64,000 nt of DNA from Streptomyces caelestis (lineage in GTDB: Bacteria; Actinomycetota; Actinomycetes; Streptomycetales; Streptomycetaceae), in assembly GCF_014205255.1 (NCBI RefSeq), contig NZ_JACHNE010000001.1:2728001-2792000 (forward strand), in the 5' to 3' direction. Below, piece after piece: positions 1 through 8,663 of this stretch (position 1 is its first letter; the number at the start of each line of letters is the position of its first letter). Position numbers and translations under genes: made by a program. The notes beneath the pieces are model-generated. The model was not told where the DNA came from and searched no databases. It worked only from the letters and a program-made list of their open reading frames with translations.

Positions 1-1794
1 CAGTTGCTGCGCCACGTGCCGGACCTCGCCAAGCTGAACCGGGCGAAGGCCGTACGGGCCGCCGACGAGCGGATCAAGGTCTACCACCTGGTCAATCCCG
101 ACACCGGCGCCCACTTCTACGTCCTGCGCAACGACTCCGAGGAGGCGGTCACCTCGACGCTGCCGGACGCCGGGATCGACCTGCCGGTCACGGTCCCGGC
201 GCGGGACGCCAAGCTGATCACCGCCGGGCTGAGAATCGGGAGGCGGACGCTGGTGCACGCCACCGTGCAGCCGATGCTGACCCTGACCGCCGGGCGGCAG
301 GACATCGCCGTGTTCGCGGGCCGGCGGGGCGATCTGGCGCAGGTCGTGCTGGACAGCCCGGACGAGCCGACGCCCATGCGGCTGGACCCGGAACCCGCGT
401 GGGCCTACAACCTCGGCAAGCTGTACGTCACCGCTCCGCTCGGCGTCAGCGAGCTGAGCCGGGTGCGGATCGAGAGCGACGGCGTGGACACGCCGATGCT
501 GCTGCTGTTCGCCGACGACGCGACGGCCCTGCGCCTGTGGCCGTACGAGACGCCGTCCGGCCCGCTCCTCGTCTACGGCCCGGCCCTGCTGCGGTCGGCC
601 GAGCTGCGCGGCTCCACCGTCCACCTCACCGGGGACACCACCGCGGTGACCGGCCTGGAGGTGTGGGGGCCGCGCGGGATCACCCATGTCACGTGGAACG
701 GGCGCCCGGTGCCCACCCGGATCAGCGGCACCGGCAGCCTGCTGGCACTCCGCCCGCTCGCCGGCGTGACCCGGCCGGCCCTCCCCGCCCTCGACGGCTG
801 GCGGCGGCGGACCGAGAACCCGGAGGCCGAGTCCGGCTTCGACGACTCCGGCTGGACGGCGGCCGACAAGAAGACGTCGTTCAGCACGACGCCCGTGCCC
901 GACGGGCAGCCCGTCCTGTTCGCCGACGACTACGGCTTCCACTACGGCGACGTCTGGTACCGGGGCGAGTGGACCGACGCGGACGGCATCGAGTCCGTCT
1001 CCCTCGCCTACAGCACGGGCACGCAGGGCCTGCTGATGGCCTGGCTGGACGGCGAGCCGCTGGGCACGCACCGGATGCCGGTGCCGGACAAGGACCGGGC
1101 GCGGCAGGGGACGTGGACGGCCAAGGCCACCTTCGGCCTGCCGGAGGGACTGCGGAAGAAGTTCCGTGAGGACCGCGAGAGTCGCGGGAGCGGTGAGCGG
1201 CACGTCCTGTCCGTGCTCGTCCGGCGGATGCAGCACGACATGGACGGCAAGGCGCTCGACACCCACAAGGCCGCGCGCGGACTGACCGCCGTGACCTTCG
1301 AGGGCGCCTCCCCCGAGGTGACCTGGCGGATCCAGGGCGCGTCGACGCCCGACCCGGTGCGCGGGCCGATGAACAACGGCGGGCTGTACGGGGAGCGCGA
1401 GGGCTGGCATCTGCCCGAGTACGACGACAAGGACTGGAAGGACACCGAGCTTCCCCGGGCCGACCGGCGGCAGGGCGTCACCTGGTACCGGACGGACTTC
1501 CGGCTGGACGTCGACCCGGGGGTCGACGCCTCCGTCGGGCTCGTCCTGGACGACGACCCGGAGCGGGCCTACCGCGTCCAGATCTTCCTCAACGGCTGGA
1601 ACATGGGCCAGTACATCAACGACGTAGGGCCGCAGCACACTTTCGTGCTGCCGAACGGGATCCTGCGCACACGTGGTGCCAACACACTGGCGTTGGCGGT
1701 GCTGTCGGACGGGACCACACCGTCGGGCCCGGGGGATGTGCGGCTGACACTGTTGGGCGCAGCGGCCGGAGGGGTGCCCGTCAAGGCGGTGTGA
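1..1794 (+). CDS. GH35-type beta-galactosidase, 3' part (cut by window edge)
   Basis: The reading frame is open at the first base, so the N-terminal catalytic barrel lies outside the window and about 597 residues remain. The visible part has the all-beta layout of GH35 beta-galactosidase tails: a middle domain followed by two galactose-binding-like jelly rolls, each marked by a W-Y-R segment (FHYGDVWYRGEW near residue 315, GVTWYRTDF near 490). Family members release terminal beta-galactose from oligo- and polysaccharides. The GH51 arabinofuranosidase and sugar importer just downstream point to plant galactan or arabinogalactan use. The catalytic glutamates cannot be checked here. Confidence 0.8.
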   Translation, partial: QLLRHVPDLAKLNRAKAVRAADERIKVYHLVNPDTGAHFYVLRNDSEEAVTSTLPDAGIDLPVTVPARDAKLITAGLRIGRRTLVHATVQPMLTLTAGRQDIAVFAGRRGDLAQVVLDSPDEPTPMRLDPEPAWAYNLGKLYVTAPLGVSELSRVRIESDGVDTPMLLLFADDATALRLWPYETPSGPLLVYGPALLRSAELRGSTVHLTGDTTAVTGLEVWGPRGITHVTWNGRPVPTRISGTGSLLALRPLAGVTRPALPALDGWRRRTENPEAESGFDDSGWTAADKKTSFSTTPVPDGQPVLFADDYGFHYGDVWYRGEWTDADGIESVSLAYSTGTQGLLMAWLDGEPLGTHRMPVPDKDRARQGTWTAKATFGLPEGLRKKFREDRESRGSGERHVLSVLVRRMQHDMDGKALDTHKAARGLTAVTFEGASPEVTWRIQGASTPDPVRGPMNNGGLYGEREGWHLPEYDDKDWKDTELPRADRRQGVTWYRTDFRLDVDPGVDASVGLVLDDDPERAYRVQIFLNGWNMGQYINDVGPQHTFVLPNGILRTRGANTLALAVLSDGTTPSGPGDVRLTLLGAAAGGVPVKAV

Positions 1795-1908
1795 CCGGAC
1801 AGCCGGACAGTCGATGTGACCTGATCGAGCCGTCCCCGTGCATTGCCTTCTCCGGCAGGCTGGGCCACCGTGTTGGCCTTCAGGGCTGCCGACAGGGAGG
1901 GGAACCTC

Positions 1909-3015
1909 GTGCGAAGACGGCGTTTCATCGGTGGGTTAGGCGGAATGGTCGGGGCCGGGCTCGGGCTGGCCTCGATGCGGGGCGGAACGGCCTGGGCGGC
2001 TCCCGGTCTCCTGAGTGAGGCCCGCGAGTGGCAGGCCGTCCCCGCCCCGGGGGCCGCCCCGGCCGCGCAGTTGCTCGACGTGGCGGCCGCGGGTCCGAAC
2101 CTCGCCTGGGCCGTGGGCGAGGAGGGCCGCAGCGGCAGTGTCCGGGGGACGGCGCTGACCCTCGTCTGGGACGGCACCGCCTGGCAGCGCACCGGCTCCG
2201 GCTTCGGCGGCTATCTGGGCTCCGTCGCCGCCGCGTCCGACGGCCGCGCCTGGGCCGTCGGCACCGACACCTCCGGCACCGCCCGGCTGCTCGCCTGGGA
2301 CGGACTGACGTGGCGGGAGGCCGACTTCCCCGGGCGCGGGGCGACCGGCACATCCCTCGCCGCCGTCACGACCGGCCCCGAGGGCCACGTCTGGGTCTCC
2401 GGCCGGACCAGCGACGGCTCGGTGCTGCTGCACGGCCACCGGGACAAGTGGACCTGGCTGGAGGCACCCCCGGCCACGACCACCACCCCGCCCTACGGCA
2501 TCCACCGCGCGCCCTGCGGCGACGTCTGGGTCTACGGTAGCGAGCTCGTCGCCCGCTGGGACGGAGCGGCCTGGACCATGCTGCCGGCGCCCGGCGGGAT
2601 CCGTGCCGGCTTCACCGGGCTGCTCCCGGTCGCCCGCGACGACATCTGGATGACCGGCTACGACTACGGCGTCGGCGGCCCGCCCGGCAAACCCCCCGGC
2701 GTCCGGCTGCTGCACGGGGACGGCACCGGCTGGGAGTACGTCAAGGCACCGTTCGGCGTGGGAGTACTGACCGGCATCGTGGGCGACGCCCAGGGGCGTC
2801 CCGACCGTATCTCCGGGTGGGACTTCTGGGACCAGACCCGGGCCCACTACCTGCGCTGGGACGGCACGGCGTGGGTGAGCGAGCGGGGGCCGGTGGCCAC
2901 GACCCCCGTCGTCATCAACGCCCTGGCGACGGTTCCGGGCGCGGACGGCTACTGGGCGGTCGGCACGACGTCGCCCCCGCCGTCCTCGACCGCCCAGCCG
3001 CGCATCGAACGCTGA
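1909..3015 (+). CDS. Tat-exported beta-propeller-like repeat protein, function unknown
   Basis: The GTG start at 1909 is chosen because GGGAGGGG lies about 6 bases upstream and the protein then opens with a twin-arginine signal (VRRRRFIGGLGG, then a hydrophobic stretch ending AWA). In-frame ATGs further upstream lack such a site. The 368-residue mature region repeats a WDGxxW motif at least five times (WDGTAWQR, WDGLTWRE, WDGAAWTM, WDGTAWVS and a GDGTGW variant), as in secreted bacterial repeat proteins predicted to fold as propellers. No catalytic motif is evident. It follows the beta-galactosidase gene by 114 bases and may be an extracellular carbohydrate- or surface-binding protein, but that is inference. 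Confidence 0.7.
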   Translation: MRRRRFIGGLGGMVGAGLGLASMRGGTAWAAPGLLSEAREWQAVPAPGAAPAAQLLDVAAAGPNLAWAVGEEGRSGSVRGTALTLVWDGTAWQRTGSGFGGYLGSVAAASDGRAWAVGTDTSGTARLLAWDGLTWREADFPGRGATGTSLAAVTTGPEGHVWVSGRTSDGSVLLHGHRDKWTWLEAPPATTTTPPYGIHRAPCGDVWVYGSELVARWDGAAWTMLPAPGGIRAGFTGLLPVARDDIWMTGYDYGVGGPPGKPPGVRLLHGDGTGWEYVKAPFGVGVLTGIVGDAQGRPDRISGWDFWDQTRAHYLRWDGTAWVSERGPVATTPVVINALATVPGADGYWAVGTTSPPPSSTAQPRIER

Positions 3016-3031
3016 CCGGTCCGCACGACCG

Positions 3032-4546
3032 TCACGCCAGCCGGATCACGTTCCAGGACAGCGGCTCCAGGACGGCGCTCAGCGTGCCGTCCTGGAGAGC
3101 CGTGCCGTCGACCGTGTGCGGGGCCACCCGCTCGGGGTCGTCGAGAGTGTTGCGGGCGTCCGGGTCGGCATCGGCGAGGGCACTGTGCTCGACGACCGAC
3201 GACAGGTCGAGCCCGTTCAGGGCGACCTCCAGCGGCAGCGACTCGGTGCGGCTGCGGTTCACCGCGAAGACCGTGACCGTCCCGTCCTCGGCGCGTACGG
3301 CGGTGGCGTGCAGCAGGTCGGTCTCACCGAACTTCTTCGTCTCGTACGTCGGCGAGTCCACGCGGACGTCGAGGACCTGGCCGCGGCCGTACCGGGCGGC
3401 CTGGGCGAAGGGGAAGAACGTCGTCTGCCGCCAGGCCGGGCCGCCCGGCTCGGTCATGATCGGCGCGATGACGTTGACGAGCTGGGCGAGGCAGGCGACC
3501 GTGACGCGGTCGGCGTGCCGGAGCAGGGCGATGAGGAGCGAGCCGAAGACGACGGCGTCGGTGACGCTGTAGTTGTCCTCCAGGAGGCGGGGGGCCTCGG
3601 GCCAGTCGTCCTGCTCGAAGGTCTTCGCGTGGGCCTCCCACTCGGGCAGGTACCAGACGTTCCACTCGTCGAAGGAGAGGTTGATCCGCTTCTTCGACTT
3701 GAGCTTCGCCCCCACGTGGTCGGCGGTCGCGACGACGTTGTCGATGAAGGACTCCATGTCGACGGCGGAGGCCAGGAAGGAGTCGATGTCACCGTTCTCG
3801 GGCCAGTAGTAGGCGTGCAGCGAGATGTAGTCGACGAGGTCGTACGTCTCCTGAAGGACGGTCGCCTCCCACTCGGCGAACGTGGGCATGGACTGGCTGG
3901 AGGAACCGCAGGCGACGAGTTCCACGCCGGGGTCCATCTGGCGCATGGCCCGGGCCGTCTCGGCGGCGACCCGGCCGTACTCCTCGGCGGTCTTGTGGCC
4001 GGTCTGCCAGGGGCCGTCCATCTCGTTGCCCAGGCACCACAGTCTGATGCCGAAGGGGTCCTTGTCGCCGTGGGTGACGCGGAGGTCGGACAGGGCGGTG
4101 CCCTCGGTGTGGTTGGCGTACTCCTGGAGTTCGAGGGCTTCGGCGACGCCTCGGGTGCCGAGGTTGACGGCCATCATGGGTTCGGCCTGGGGGCCGATCT
4201 TGCGGAGGAAGTCGATGTACTCGGAGAGGCCGAAGCGGTTCGACTCCGTCGAGTGCCAGGCGAGGTCGAGGCGGCGTGGGCGTTCTTCGGCCGGGCCCAC
4301 CGAGTCCTCCCACCTGTAGCCGGAGACGAAGTTGCCGCCGGGGTAGCGGACGGCGGTGACGCCGAGTTCGCGGACGAGGTCCAGGACGTCCCGGCGCAGG
4401 CCCTTGTCGTCGGCCGTGGGGTGGTCGGGTTCGAAGATGCCGGTGTAGACGCAGCGGCCGAGGTGTTCCACGAAGGAGCCGAAGAGGCGGGGGTTTACTT
4501 CGCCGACGGTGAAGGCGGGATCGAGGGTGAAGCGGGCCTTGTGCAT
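3032..4546 (-). CDS. GH51 alpha-L-arabinofuranosidase
   Basis: This 504-residue enzyme matches the family 51 intracellular arabinofuranosidase pattern throughout: an N-terminal LFGSFVEHLGRCVYTGI segment, VRYPGGNFVSGYRWEDSVGP, the acid/base region CLGNEMDGPWQ, the nucleophile region LSFDEWNVWY, and a C-terminal beta domain. It removes terminal arabinofuranose from imported arabino-oligosaccharides. The start at 4546 (MHKARFTLDP) has a GAAAGG site about 4 bases upstream; a longer in-frame start at 4639 would translate a dispersed repeat and is rejected. It lies 120 bases downstream of the sugar-importer genes on the same strand and is probably in their operon. Confidence 0.9.
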   Translation of the reverse strand: MHKARFTLDPAFTVGEVNPRLFGSFVEHLGRCVYTGIFEPDHPTADDKGLRRDVLDLVRELGVTAVRYPGGNFVSGYRWEDSVGPAEERPRRLDLAWHSTESNRFGLSEYIDFLRKIGPQAEPMMAVNLGTRGVAEALELQEYANHTEGTALSDLRVTHGDKDPFGIRLWCLGNEMDGPWQTGHKTAEEYGRVAAETARAMRQMDPGVELVACGSSSQSMPTFAEWEATVLQETYDLVDYISLHAYYWPENGDIDSFLASAVDMESFIDNVVATADHVGAKLKSKKRINLSFDEWNVWYLPEWEAHAKTFEQDDWPEAPRLLEDNYSVTDAVVFGSLLIALLRHADRVTVACLAQLVNVIAPIMTEPGGPAWRQTTFFPFAQAARYGRGQVLDVRVDSPTYETKKFGETDLLHATAVRAEDGTVTVFAVNRSRTESLPLEVALNGLDLSSVVEHSALADADPDARNTLDDPERVAPHTVDGTALQDGTLSAVLEPLSWNVIRLA

Positions 4547-4582
4547 GTTCGCCTTTCGGGGTGGGTGGTTCTGTTTCGGTGG

Positions 4583-4666
4583 CGGCTGCGGGTCGTGGGG
4601 GTTGTCCGCGCCCACGCGGCGGAGCCGCACATTGAGCACAGCCCCGCGCCCCTGAAAGAAGGGCGC
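4583..4666. repeat. Dispersed Streptomyces-type intergenic repeat, copy A
   Basis: Core GCGGCGGAGCCGCAC followed by CCCCGCGCCCCTGA and a short complementary tail able to pair as GCGCCC/GGGCGC. Related sequence occurs at 17876-17921, 43917-43990 (inverted) and 55471-55519. Here it fills the gap between the last permease gene and the arabinofuranosidase gene, where an RNA hairpin could attenuate or protect the mRNA. Confidence 0.6.
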
Positions 4667-5521
4667 TCATTGCCCTGCCAAGCCGGTGTGGGCCACGCCC
4701 GCCACGATCTGCCTCTGGAAGAAGACGAAGACGATGATCAGGGGCAGGCCCGCCATCAGGCCGCCGGCCATGAGCTGGGCCCACTGGATGCCGTAGGAGT
4801 TCATGACGGTCGCGATGCCGTTGGGCATGGTCATCAGGTCGGGGTTGTTGGTCACCATGTACGGCCAGAGGAAGTTGTTCCACGAGGCGATGAACGTGAA
4901 GATGCCGACCGCGGCGAGGGAGGGGCGGGAGAGCGGGAGGACGATGGTGAAGAACACGCGCCAGCGGCCCGCGCCGTCGATGAAGGCGGCTTCCTCCAGT
5001 TCGCGCGGGATGCCCTGGAAGAACTTGTAGAGGATGTAGACCATCGCGGCGGGTGCGCACTGCGGCAGGATCATGCCCCAGTAGGTGTCGACCATGCCCA
5101 TCTGCTGGACGGTGGTGAACAGCGGCACGCCGAGGACGGCGGGCGAGATCATCAGGCCGGCCATGACCAGGCCCATCAGGGGTTTCTTGCCGCGGAACTC
5201 GGTGCGGGCGAAGCCGTATCCGGCGAGTGCGCTCACGAGCAGCACCACGGACGTCACACAGACGGAGACGACCACGGAGTTGACGAACCAGTTGGTGATG
5301 TTGCCGGTCTCGAAGAGGGCCTTCCAGGCCTGGCCCGTCCAGTCCTGCGGGAGCCAGTGCGGCGGGACCTCCACCGCCTCGGTCTCCGACTTGAGGGAGG
5401 TGAACAGGGCCCAGGCGAAGGGGGCCAGGAAGACGACGGAGACCGCGGTGCCGAGGAGGGTGAGCACGATCTGGCTGGGCGTCCACGGCTTGCGGGTCTT
5501 CACCGGTACGACGGTGGTCAT
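4667..5521 (-). CDS. Sugar ABC importer permease (MalG/AraQ type)
   Basis: A 284-residue protein with six hydrophobic segments and the EAA loop that docks the ATPase (EEAAFIDGAGRWRVFF, around residues 190-205). This is the second permease of a carbohydrate-uptake (CUT1) transporter. Its ATG overlaps the stop of the first permease by four bases (ATGA at 5518-5521), so the two are translationally coupled. With the binding protein at 6456-7814 and the arabinofuranosidase at 3032-4546 it probably imports arabino-oligosaccharides. No ATPase gene is nearby; Streptomyces CUT1 importers commonly share the MsiK ATPase. Confidence 0.88.
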   Translation of the reverse strand: MTTVVPVKTRKPWTPSQIVLTLLGTAVSVVFLAPFAWALFTSLKSETEAVEVPPHWLPQDWTGQAWKALFETGNITNWFVNSVVVSVCVTSVVLLVSALAGYGFARTEFRGKKPLMGLVMAGLMISPAVLGVPLFTTVQQMGMVDTYWGMILPQCAPAAMVYILYKFFQGIPRELEEAAFIDGAGRWRVFFTIVLPLSRPSLAAVGIFTFIASWNNFLWPYMVTNNPDLMTMPNGIATVMNSYGIQWAQLMAGGLMAGLPLIIVFVFFQRQIVAGVAHTGLAGQ

Positions 5522-6459
5522 CGGGCGGCCTCCTCACGGTTGCGCAGCAGCCACATCCGGGCGAGGGCGACGGCCGCGATGATCACAAAGAAGATGACGG
5601 AGATGGCGGAGGCGTAGCCCACGCGGTAGCTGGTGAAGCCTTCTTCGAGGGTGTACTGCACGAAGGTGCGGGTCGATCCCTCGGGCCCGGGGAGGAAGTC
5701 CATCATCACGACGGCCTGGTCGAAGACCTGGAGCGAGGCGAGGATCTGGAGGGCGACGACGAGGCCGGTGATGTTGCGCAGCATCGGCAGGGTGATGTGG
5801 ACCATGCGGTGCCAGGCGTTCGCGCCGTCCAGCTTGGCGGCCTCGTAGAGGTGGCCGGGGATGCCCTGGAGCGCGGCCAGGTAGAGCAGGAAGCTGAAGC
5901 CGACCGTCCACCACAGGGTCTGGATGACGATGGCGAGCATCGCGTACGACTTGTCGGTCAGCCACGGCGTCTCGATGCCGACGACGTAGTTGATCATCCC
6001 TGTGCCGGGGTTGAAGAGCCACTGCCACAGGTTGGCCGCGACGGTGGACGGCAGTAGGAACGGGGCGAAGAAGCACAGCCGCCACAGCCACTTGCCGCGC
6101 TCGATGTGGTGGGCGAGCATCGCGAGGAGGAAGGCGAGGACCGTGATGCAGGGGACGACCAGGAGCGTGAAGTACGCGCTGTGGCCGAGGGAGTCCCACA
6201 TCAGCGGGTCCTTGAGGGCCTCGCGGTAGTTGTCGAGGCCGACGAAGCTCGCGCCCTCGCCCGAGATGTTGGCGTCCGTGAAGCTGAGGTAGACGCCGCG
6301 CAGCAGCGGCCAGATCACGAAGAGCGTGAACAGGACGAGGAACGGGGCCACGAACCAGCCGCCGTGCTGTAACCCCTGCCGCCGGCGGAGGGTGGCGCTG
6401 TCGGCGGCGGTCTTCGCGCGGGCGGGAGCGGCGATGGTCTGGGCGCTGGTCGCCATCAT
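5518..6459 (-). CDS. Sugar ABC importer permease (MalF/AraP type)
   Basis: A 313-residue membrane protein with an extended N-terminus and six transmembrane segments. Its EAA loop reads LYEAAKLDGANAWHRM. The start at 6459 is the first of two adjacent ATGs and has an AGGAGGTG site 8 bases upstream. It overlaps the stop of the binding-protein gene (ATGA at 6456-6459). It forms the heterodimeric channel with the 4667-5521 permease. The length and motif spacing are normal for the CUT1 family. Confidence 0.88.
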   Translation of the reverse strand: MMATSAQTIAAPARAKTAADSATLRRRQGLQHGGWFVAPFLVLFTLFVIWPLLRGVYLSFTDANISGEGASFVGLDNYREALKDPLMWDSLGHSAYFTLLVVPCITVLAFLLAMLAHHIERGKWLWRLCFFAPFLLPSTVAANLWQWLFNPGTGMINYVVGIETPWLTDKSYAMLAIVIQTLWWTVGFSFLLYLAALQGIPGHLYEAAKLDGANAWHRMVHITLPMLRNITGLVVALQILASLQVFDQAVVMMDFLPGPEGSTRTFVQYTLEEGFTSYRVGYASAISVIFFVIIAAVALARMWLLRNREEAAR

Positions 6460-7814
6460 GCGGCCGCACCTCCTTCTGCGGCTGTTCTGCCGTCCATGGG
6501 GTTCTTCATGGCGAGCAGTTGGGTGAGCGCGCCCTGCATCCGGCGGGCGGCGGTCTCCGGCTTGGTGGAGCCCATCGTCGAGGCGACGACGATCGGGCCG
6601 ACGCGCTGGGCGAGGATGCCGGTGGAGCCCGCGAACCACACCTTCGGCTCGGTGGCCTGATGGTCCATGGCCGACACGTACTCGCTCTGCGGGTTCAGCG
6701 CCTTGTACGCGGCCGTGGAGAGGGTGGGGGTGTACGCCGGGATGTGGCCGCCGGCGGCCCACTGCCGGGCATGCCGGACGACGTAGGCGGCGAGCTGGTG
6801 GGCCGCCTCGTTGGTGGCGCCGCCGCGGTCGGACTGGTGCGGCAGGACGAAGGCGTGCGACTCGGCGTGGGTGGCCGGCTTGCCGAAGACGGGCGGCAGC
6901 GGGGTGGCGCCGTAGTCGACCTTGGCCCCGGAGTAGACCGGCACCGACCAGTTGCCCTCCCAGACGAAGGGAGAGCCGTTGACGAACTGTTCGGCGCCGG
7001 CGAGGCCCGCGAAGCGCGGGTTGGAGTACCCGTCGGTGATGTGCCGGCGCAGGAACTCCAGGACCTGGGTGGCCTTGCCGGTGTCGAAGGTGACCTCGGT
7101 GTTGGCCGCGTTGAACCAGGTGCCGCCGAGCTGGGTGTAGAAGGCGACGAAGAACCACCACTGGAAGTTCTGGTCGGTGGACCACATGCCGATGGTCTGG
7201 AGGCCCTTCTTGGTGGCCTTCTTGGCCTCCTTGAGGACGTCGAACCACTCGTCGGCGGAGGTGACGGGCACGATGCGGCCGTCGTCGCCGAGCAGCCCCG
7301 CCTTCTTCAGCACGTCCTTGCGGTAGAAGCAGAGCTGGACGTGGATGTCGAGCGGGAGGGCGTAGAGCTTGCCGTCGATGACGGCTCGCTTCCACAGCGC
7401 GGGGTTGAAGTCCGCTTCCCTTACGCCGTACTCGGCGAGCAGTTCCACGTCCCAGGGGTCCAGGAAGCGGCCGGGTGAGAAGCCGGTGACCCGGCCGAGG
7501 TGCATGACGCCGAGGTCGGGTGCGCGGTTGCCCGCGGCCGCCATGGCGAGCTTGGTGTAGAAGGGGCTGCCCCACTGGAGGGTGGAGTCCTTCACCGCGA
7601 TGTCCGGGTTGGTCTTACGGAAGGCGTCCAGCATCGCGATCATGTTGTATCCGTCGCCGCCGCTGAAGAGGTTCCAGTAGCGCACGCGGGTGTCGGCGTC
7701 GGCGGCGAGTGCGTCGGCGCCCGTGCCGAGCGCGGCGAAACCGAAGCTGCTCGCGACGAAGAGTCCTCCGAGCCCGCCGAGAAGCTGCCTGCGATTCAGG
7801 TCAGGTCGTCCCAT
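6456..7814 (-). CDS. Extracellular sugar-binding protein of the ABC importer
   Basis: A 452-residue family-1 solute-binding protein and first gene of the importer operon. The N-terminus MGRPDLNRRQLLGGLGG is a twin-arginine signal followed by a hydrophobic core and ALA-A cleavage region. The mature part starts RVRYWNLFSGGDGYNM, as in binding proteins for oligosaccharides. The ATG at 7814 has AGGGCAGGG upstream; longer in-frame starts would run through the palindromic control region and lose the export signal. No lipobox cysteine is visible, so the protein is Tat-exported without an obvious lipid anchor. Confidence 0.85.
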   Translation of the reverse strand: MGRPDLNRRQLLGGLGGLFVASSFGFAALGTGADALAADADTRVRYWNLFSGGDGYNMIAMLDAFRKTNPDIAVKDSTLQWGSPFYTKLAMAAAGNRAPDLGVMHLGRVTGFSPGRFLDPWDVELLAEYGVREADFNPALWKRAVIDGKLYALPLDIHVQLCFYRKDVLKKAGLLGDDGRIVPVTSADEWFDVLKEAKKATKKGLQTIGMWSTDQNFQWWFFVAFYTQLGGTWFNAANTEVTFDTGKATQVLEFLRRHITDGYSNPRFAGLAGAEQFVNGSPFVWEGNWSVPVYSGAKVDYGATPLPPVFGKPATHAESHAFVLPHQSDRGGATNEAAHQLAAYVVRHARQWAAGGHIPAYTPTLSTAAYKALNPQSEYVSAMDHQATEPKVWFAGSTGILAQRVGPIVVASTMGSTKPETAARRMQGALTQLLAMKNPMDGRTAAEGGAAA

Positions 7815-7833
7815 GCCCTGCCCTTGCTGTCGT

Positions 7834-7886
7834 GTTCGAAATATCGGTAGGTGCTCGTGACTTCGAACGGGACCGTAAGTTCGAAG
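7834..7886 (-). promoter_or_regulatory. Palindromic operator region of the arabinofuranosidase/ABC operon
   Basis: Three TTCGAA palindromes lie just upstream of the binding-protein start (7835-7840, 7862-7867, 7880-7885). The distal two form a perfect inverted repeat, CTTCGAAC (7861-7868) and GTTCGAAG (7879-7886), separated by 10 bases. The proximal copy reads GTTCGAAATATCGG and resembles GTTCGAGATATCAA upstream of the IclR gene at 13245. The layout fits a repressor-controlled promoter; the regulator is not identified. Confidence 0.5.
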
Positions 7887-8051
7887 CGCTTGCGCGTCAA
7901 TGGTCGGCTCGGAACTTCGGTCACGACTTTCGGGCAGGAACGGTCGTTCTCCGTTGAACGACGGGCGCCCGATCCCATGACGCGAACACTTTCGGGCGCG
8001 TAGGCTCGGACGCGCGGCCAAGCCGTCGGCCGGCGGTGAGAAGGGGGAACG

Positions 8052-8663
8052 ATGGGCATCGCGGGCGCGCGGATGAAAGCCGCCCGAGTCGCCGCCGCGC
8101 TATGGCGCTCGCGGCGTGGGCGCGCCATGCGCGGTCTGGCCGCCGAGCTCGCCGCCGCGGTCCGGGCGAGGAGGCAGGCCCCGGCCGACGTACGGTCGTT
8201 GTGCCGGGCGCTGTGCGAGGAGATGAGCGCGCGGCGGGGCGGGCGTCCTGTCGAGCTGCGTTTCGAGCGGTTCCCCGACGAGCTCGAAGTGACCGGGCTG
8301 TGGGTGGAGTTCCAGGACTTCGACCTGGTCATCGTCGAGGAGCGGGCCGAGGCGGTGCAGCAACTGGTCATCCTCGGGCACGAGCTGTGGCATCTGCACG
8401 CGGGGCACAGCCACGACCACGCCGCCGGTGCGGCGGCGGCCCACGCGTTCGCCGACCGGCCGGGGTGGGACGACGTCGCGCTGGCGGTGGCCGCCCGCAA
8501 CGGCTCCCGGGAACGGAACGAGGCCGAGGCCGACGCCTTCGGGCACCGGCTGGCGGCGGGGTGCCGGGCGCTGCTGCCGGGCGGGCGCGGGCCGGAGGCA
8601 CCCCTCGAACCCGTGCAGCGGTCGCTGTACTACCGGGGGCCGCGAGGAGGTGCGGCACTGTGA
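8052..8663 (+). CDS. ImmA/IrrE-like zinc metallopeptidase
   Basis: A 203-residue protein with HELWH at residues 110-114 and a later acidic third-ligand region, NEAEADAFG, near 156-164. This is the gluzincin pattern of the ImmA/IrrE family, whose members usually cleave or inactivate regulator proteins. The ATG at 8052 has AAGGGGGAAC just upstream. Its stop overlaps the GTG of the next gene, a large membrane protein, by four bases, so the pair is co-translated. In actinobacteria this pairing is often labelled toxin-antitoxin-like, but no antitoxin or DNA-binding domain is visible here. Confidence 0.65.
   Translation: MGIAGARMKAARVAAALWRSRRGRAMRGLAAELAAAVRARRQAPADVRSLCRALCEEMSARRGGRPVELRFERFPDELEVTGLWVEFQDFDLVIVEERAEAVQQLVILGHELWHLHAGHSHDHAAGAAAAHAFADRPGWDDVALAVAARNGSRERNEAEADAFGHRLAAGCRALLPGGRGPEAPLEPVQRSLYYRGPRGGAAL

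Noticed and set aside
4547..4639. Longer N-terminus for the GH51 enzyme
   Set aside because: It would translate the dispersed repeat and lacks a ribosome site, whereas the ATG at 4546 has one and begins the conserved domain.
3116..5617. An 833-codon open frame antisense to the arabinofuranosidase and permease
   Set aside because: Spans two real genes and the dispersed repeat; composition is a shadow of the opposite strand.
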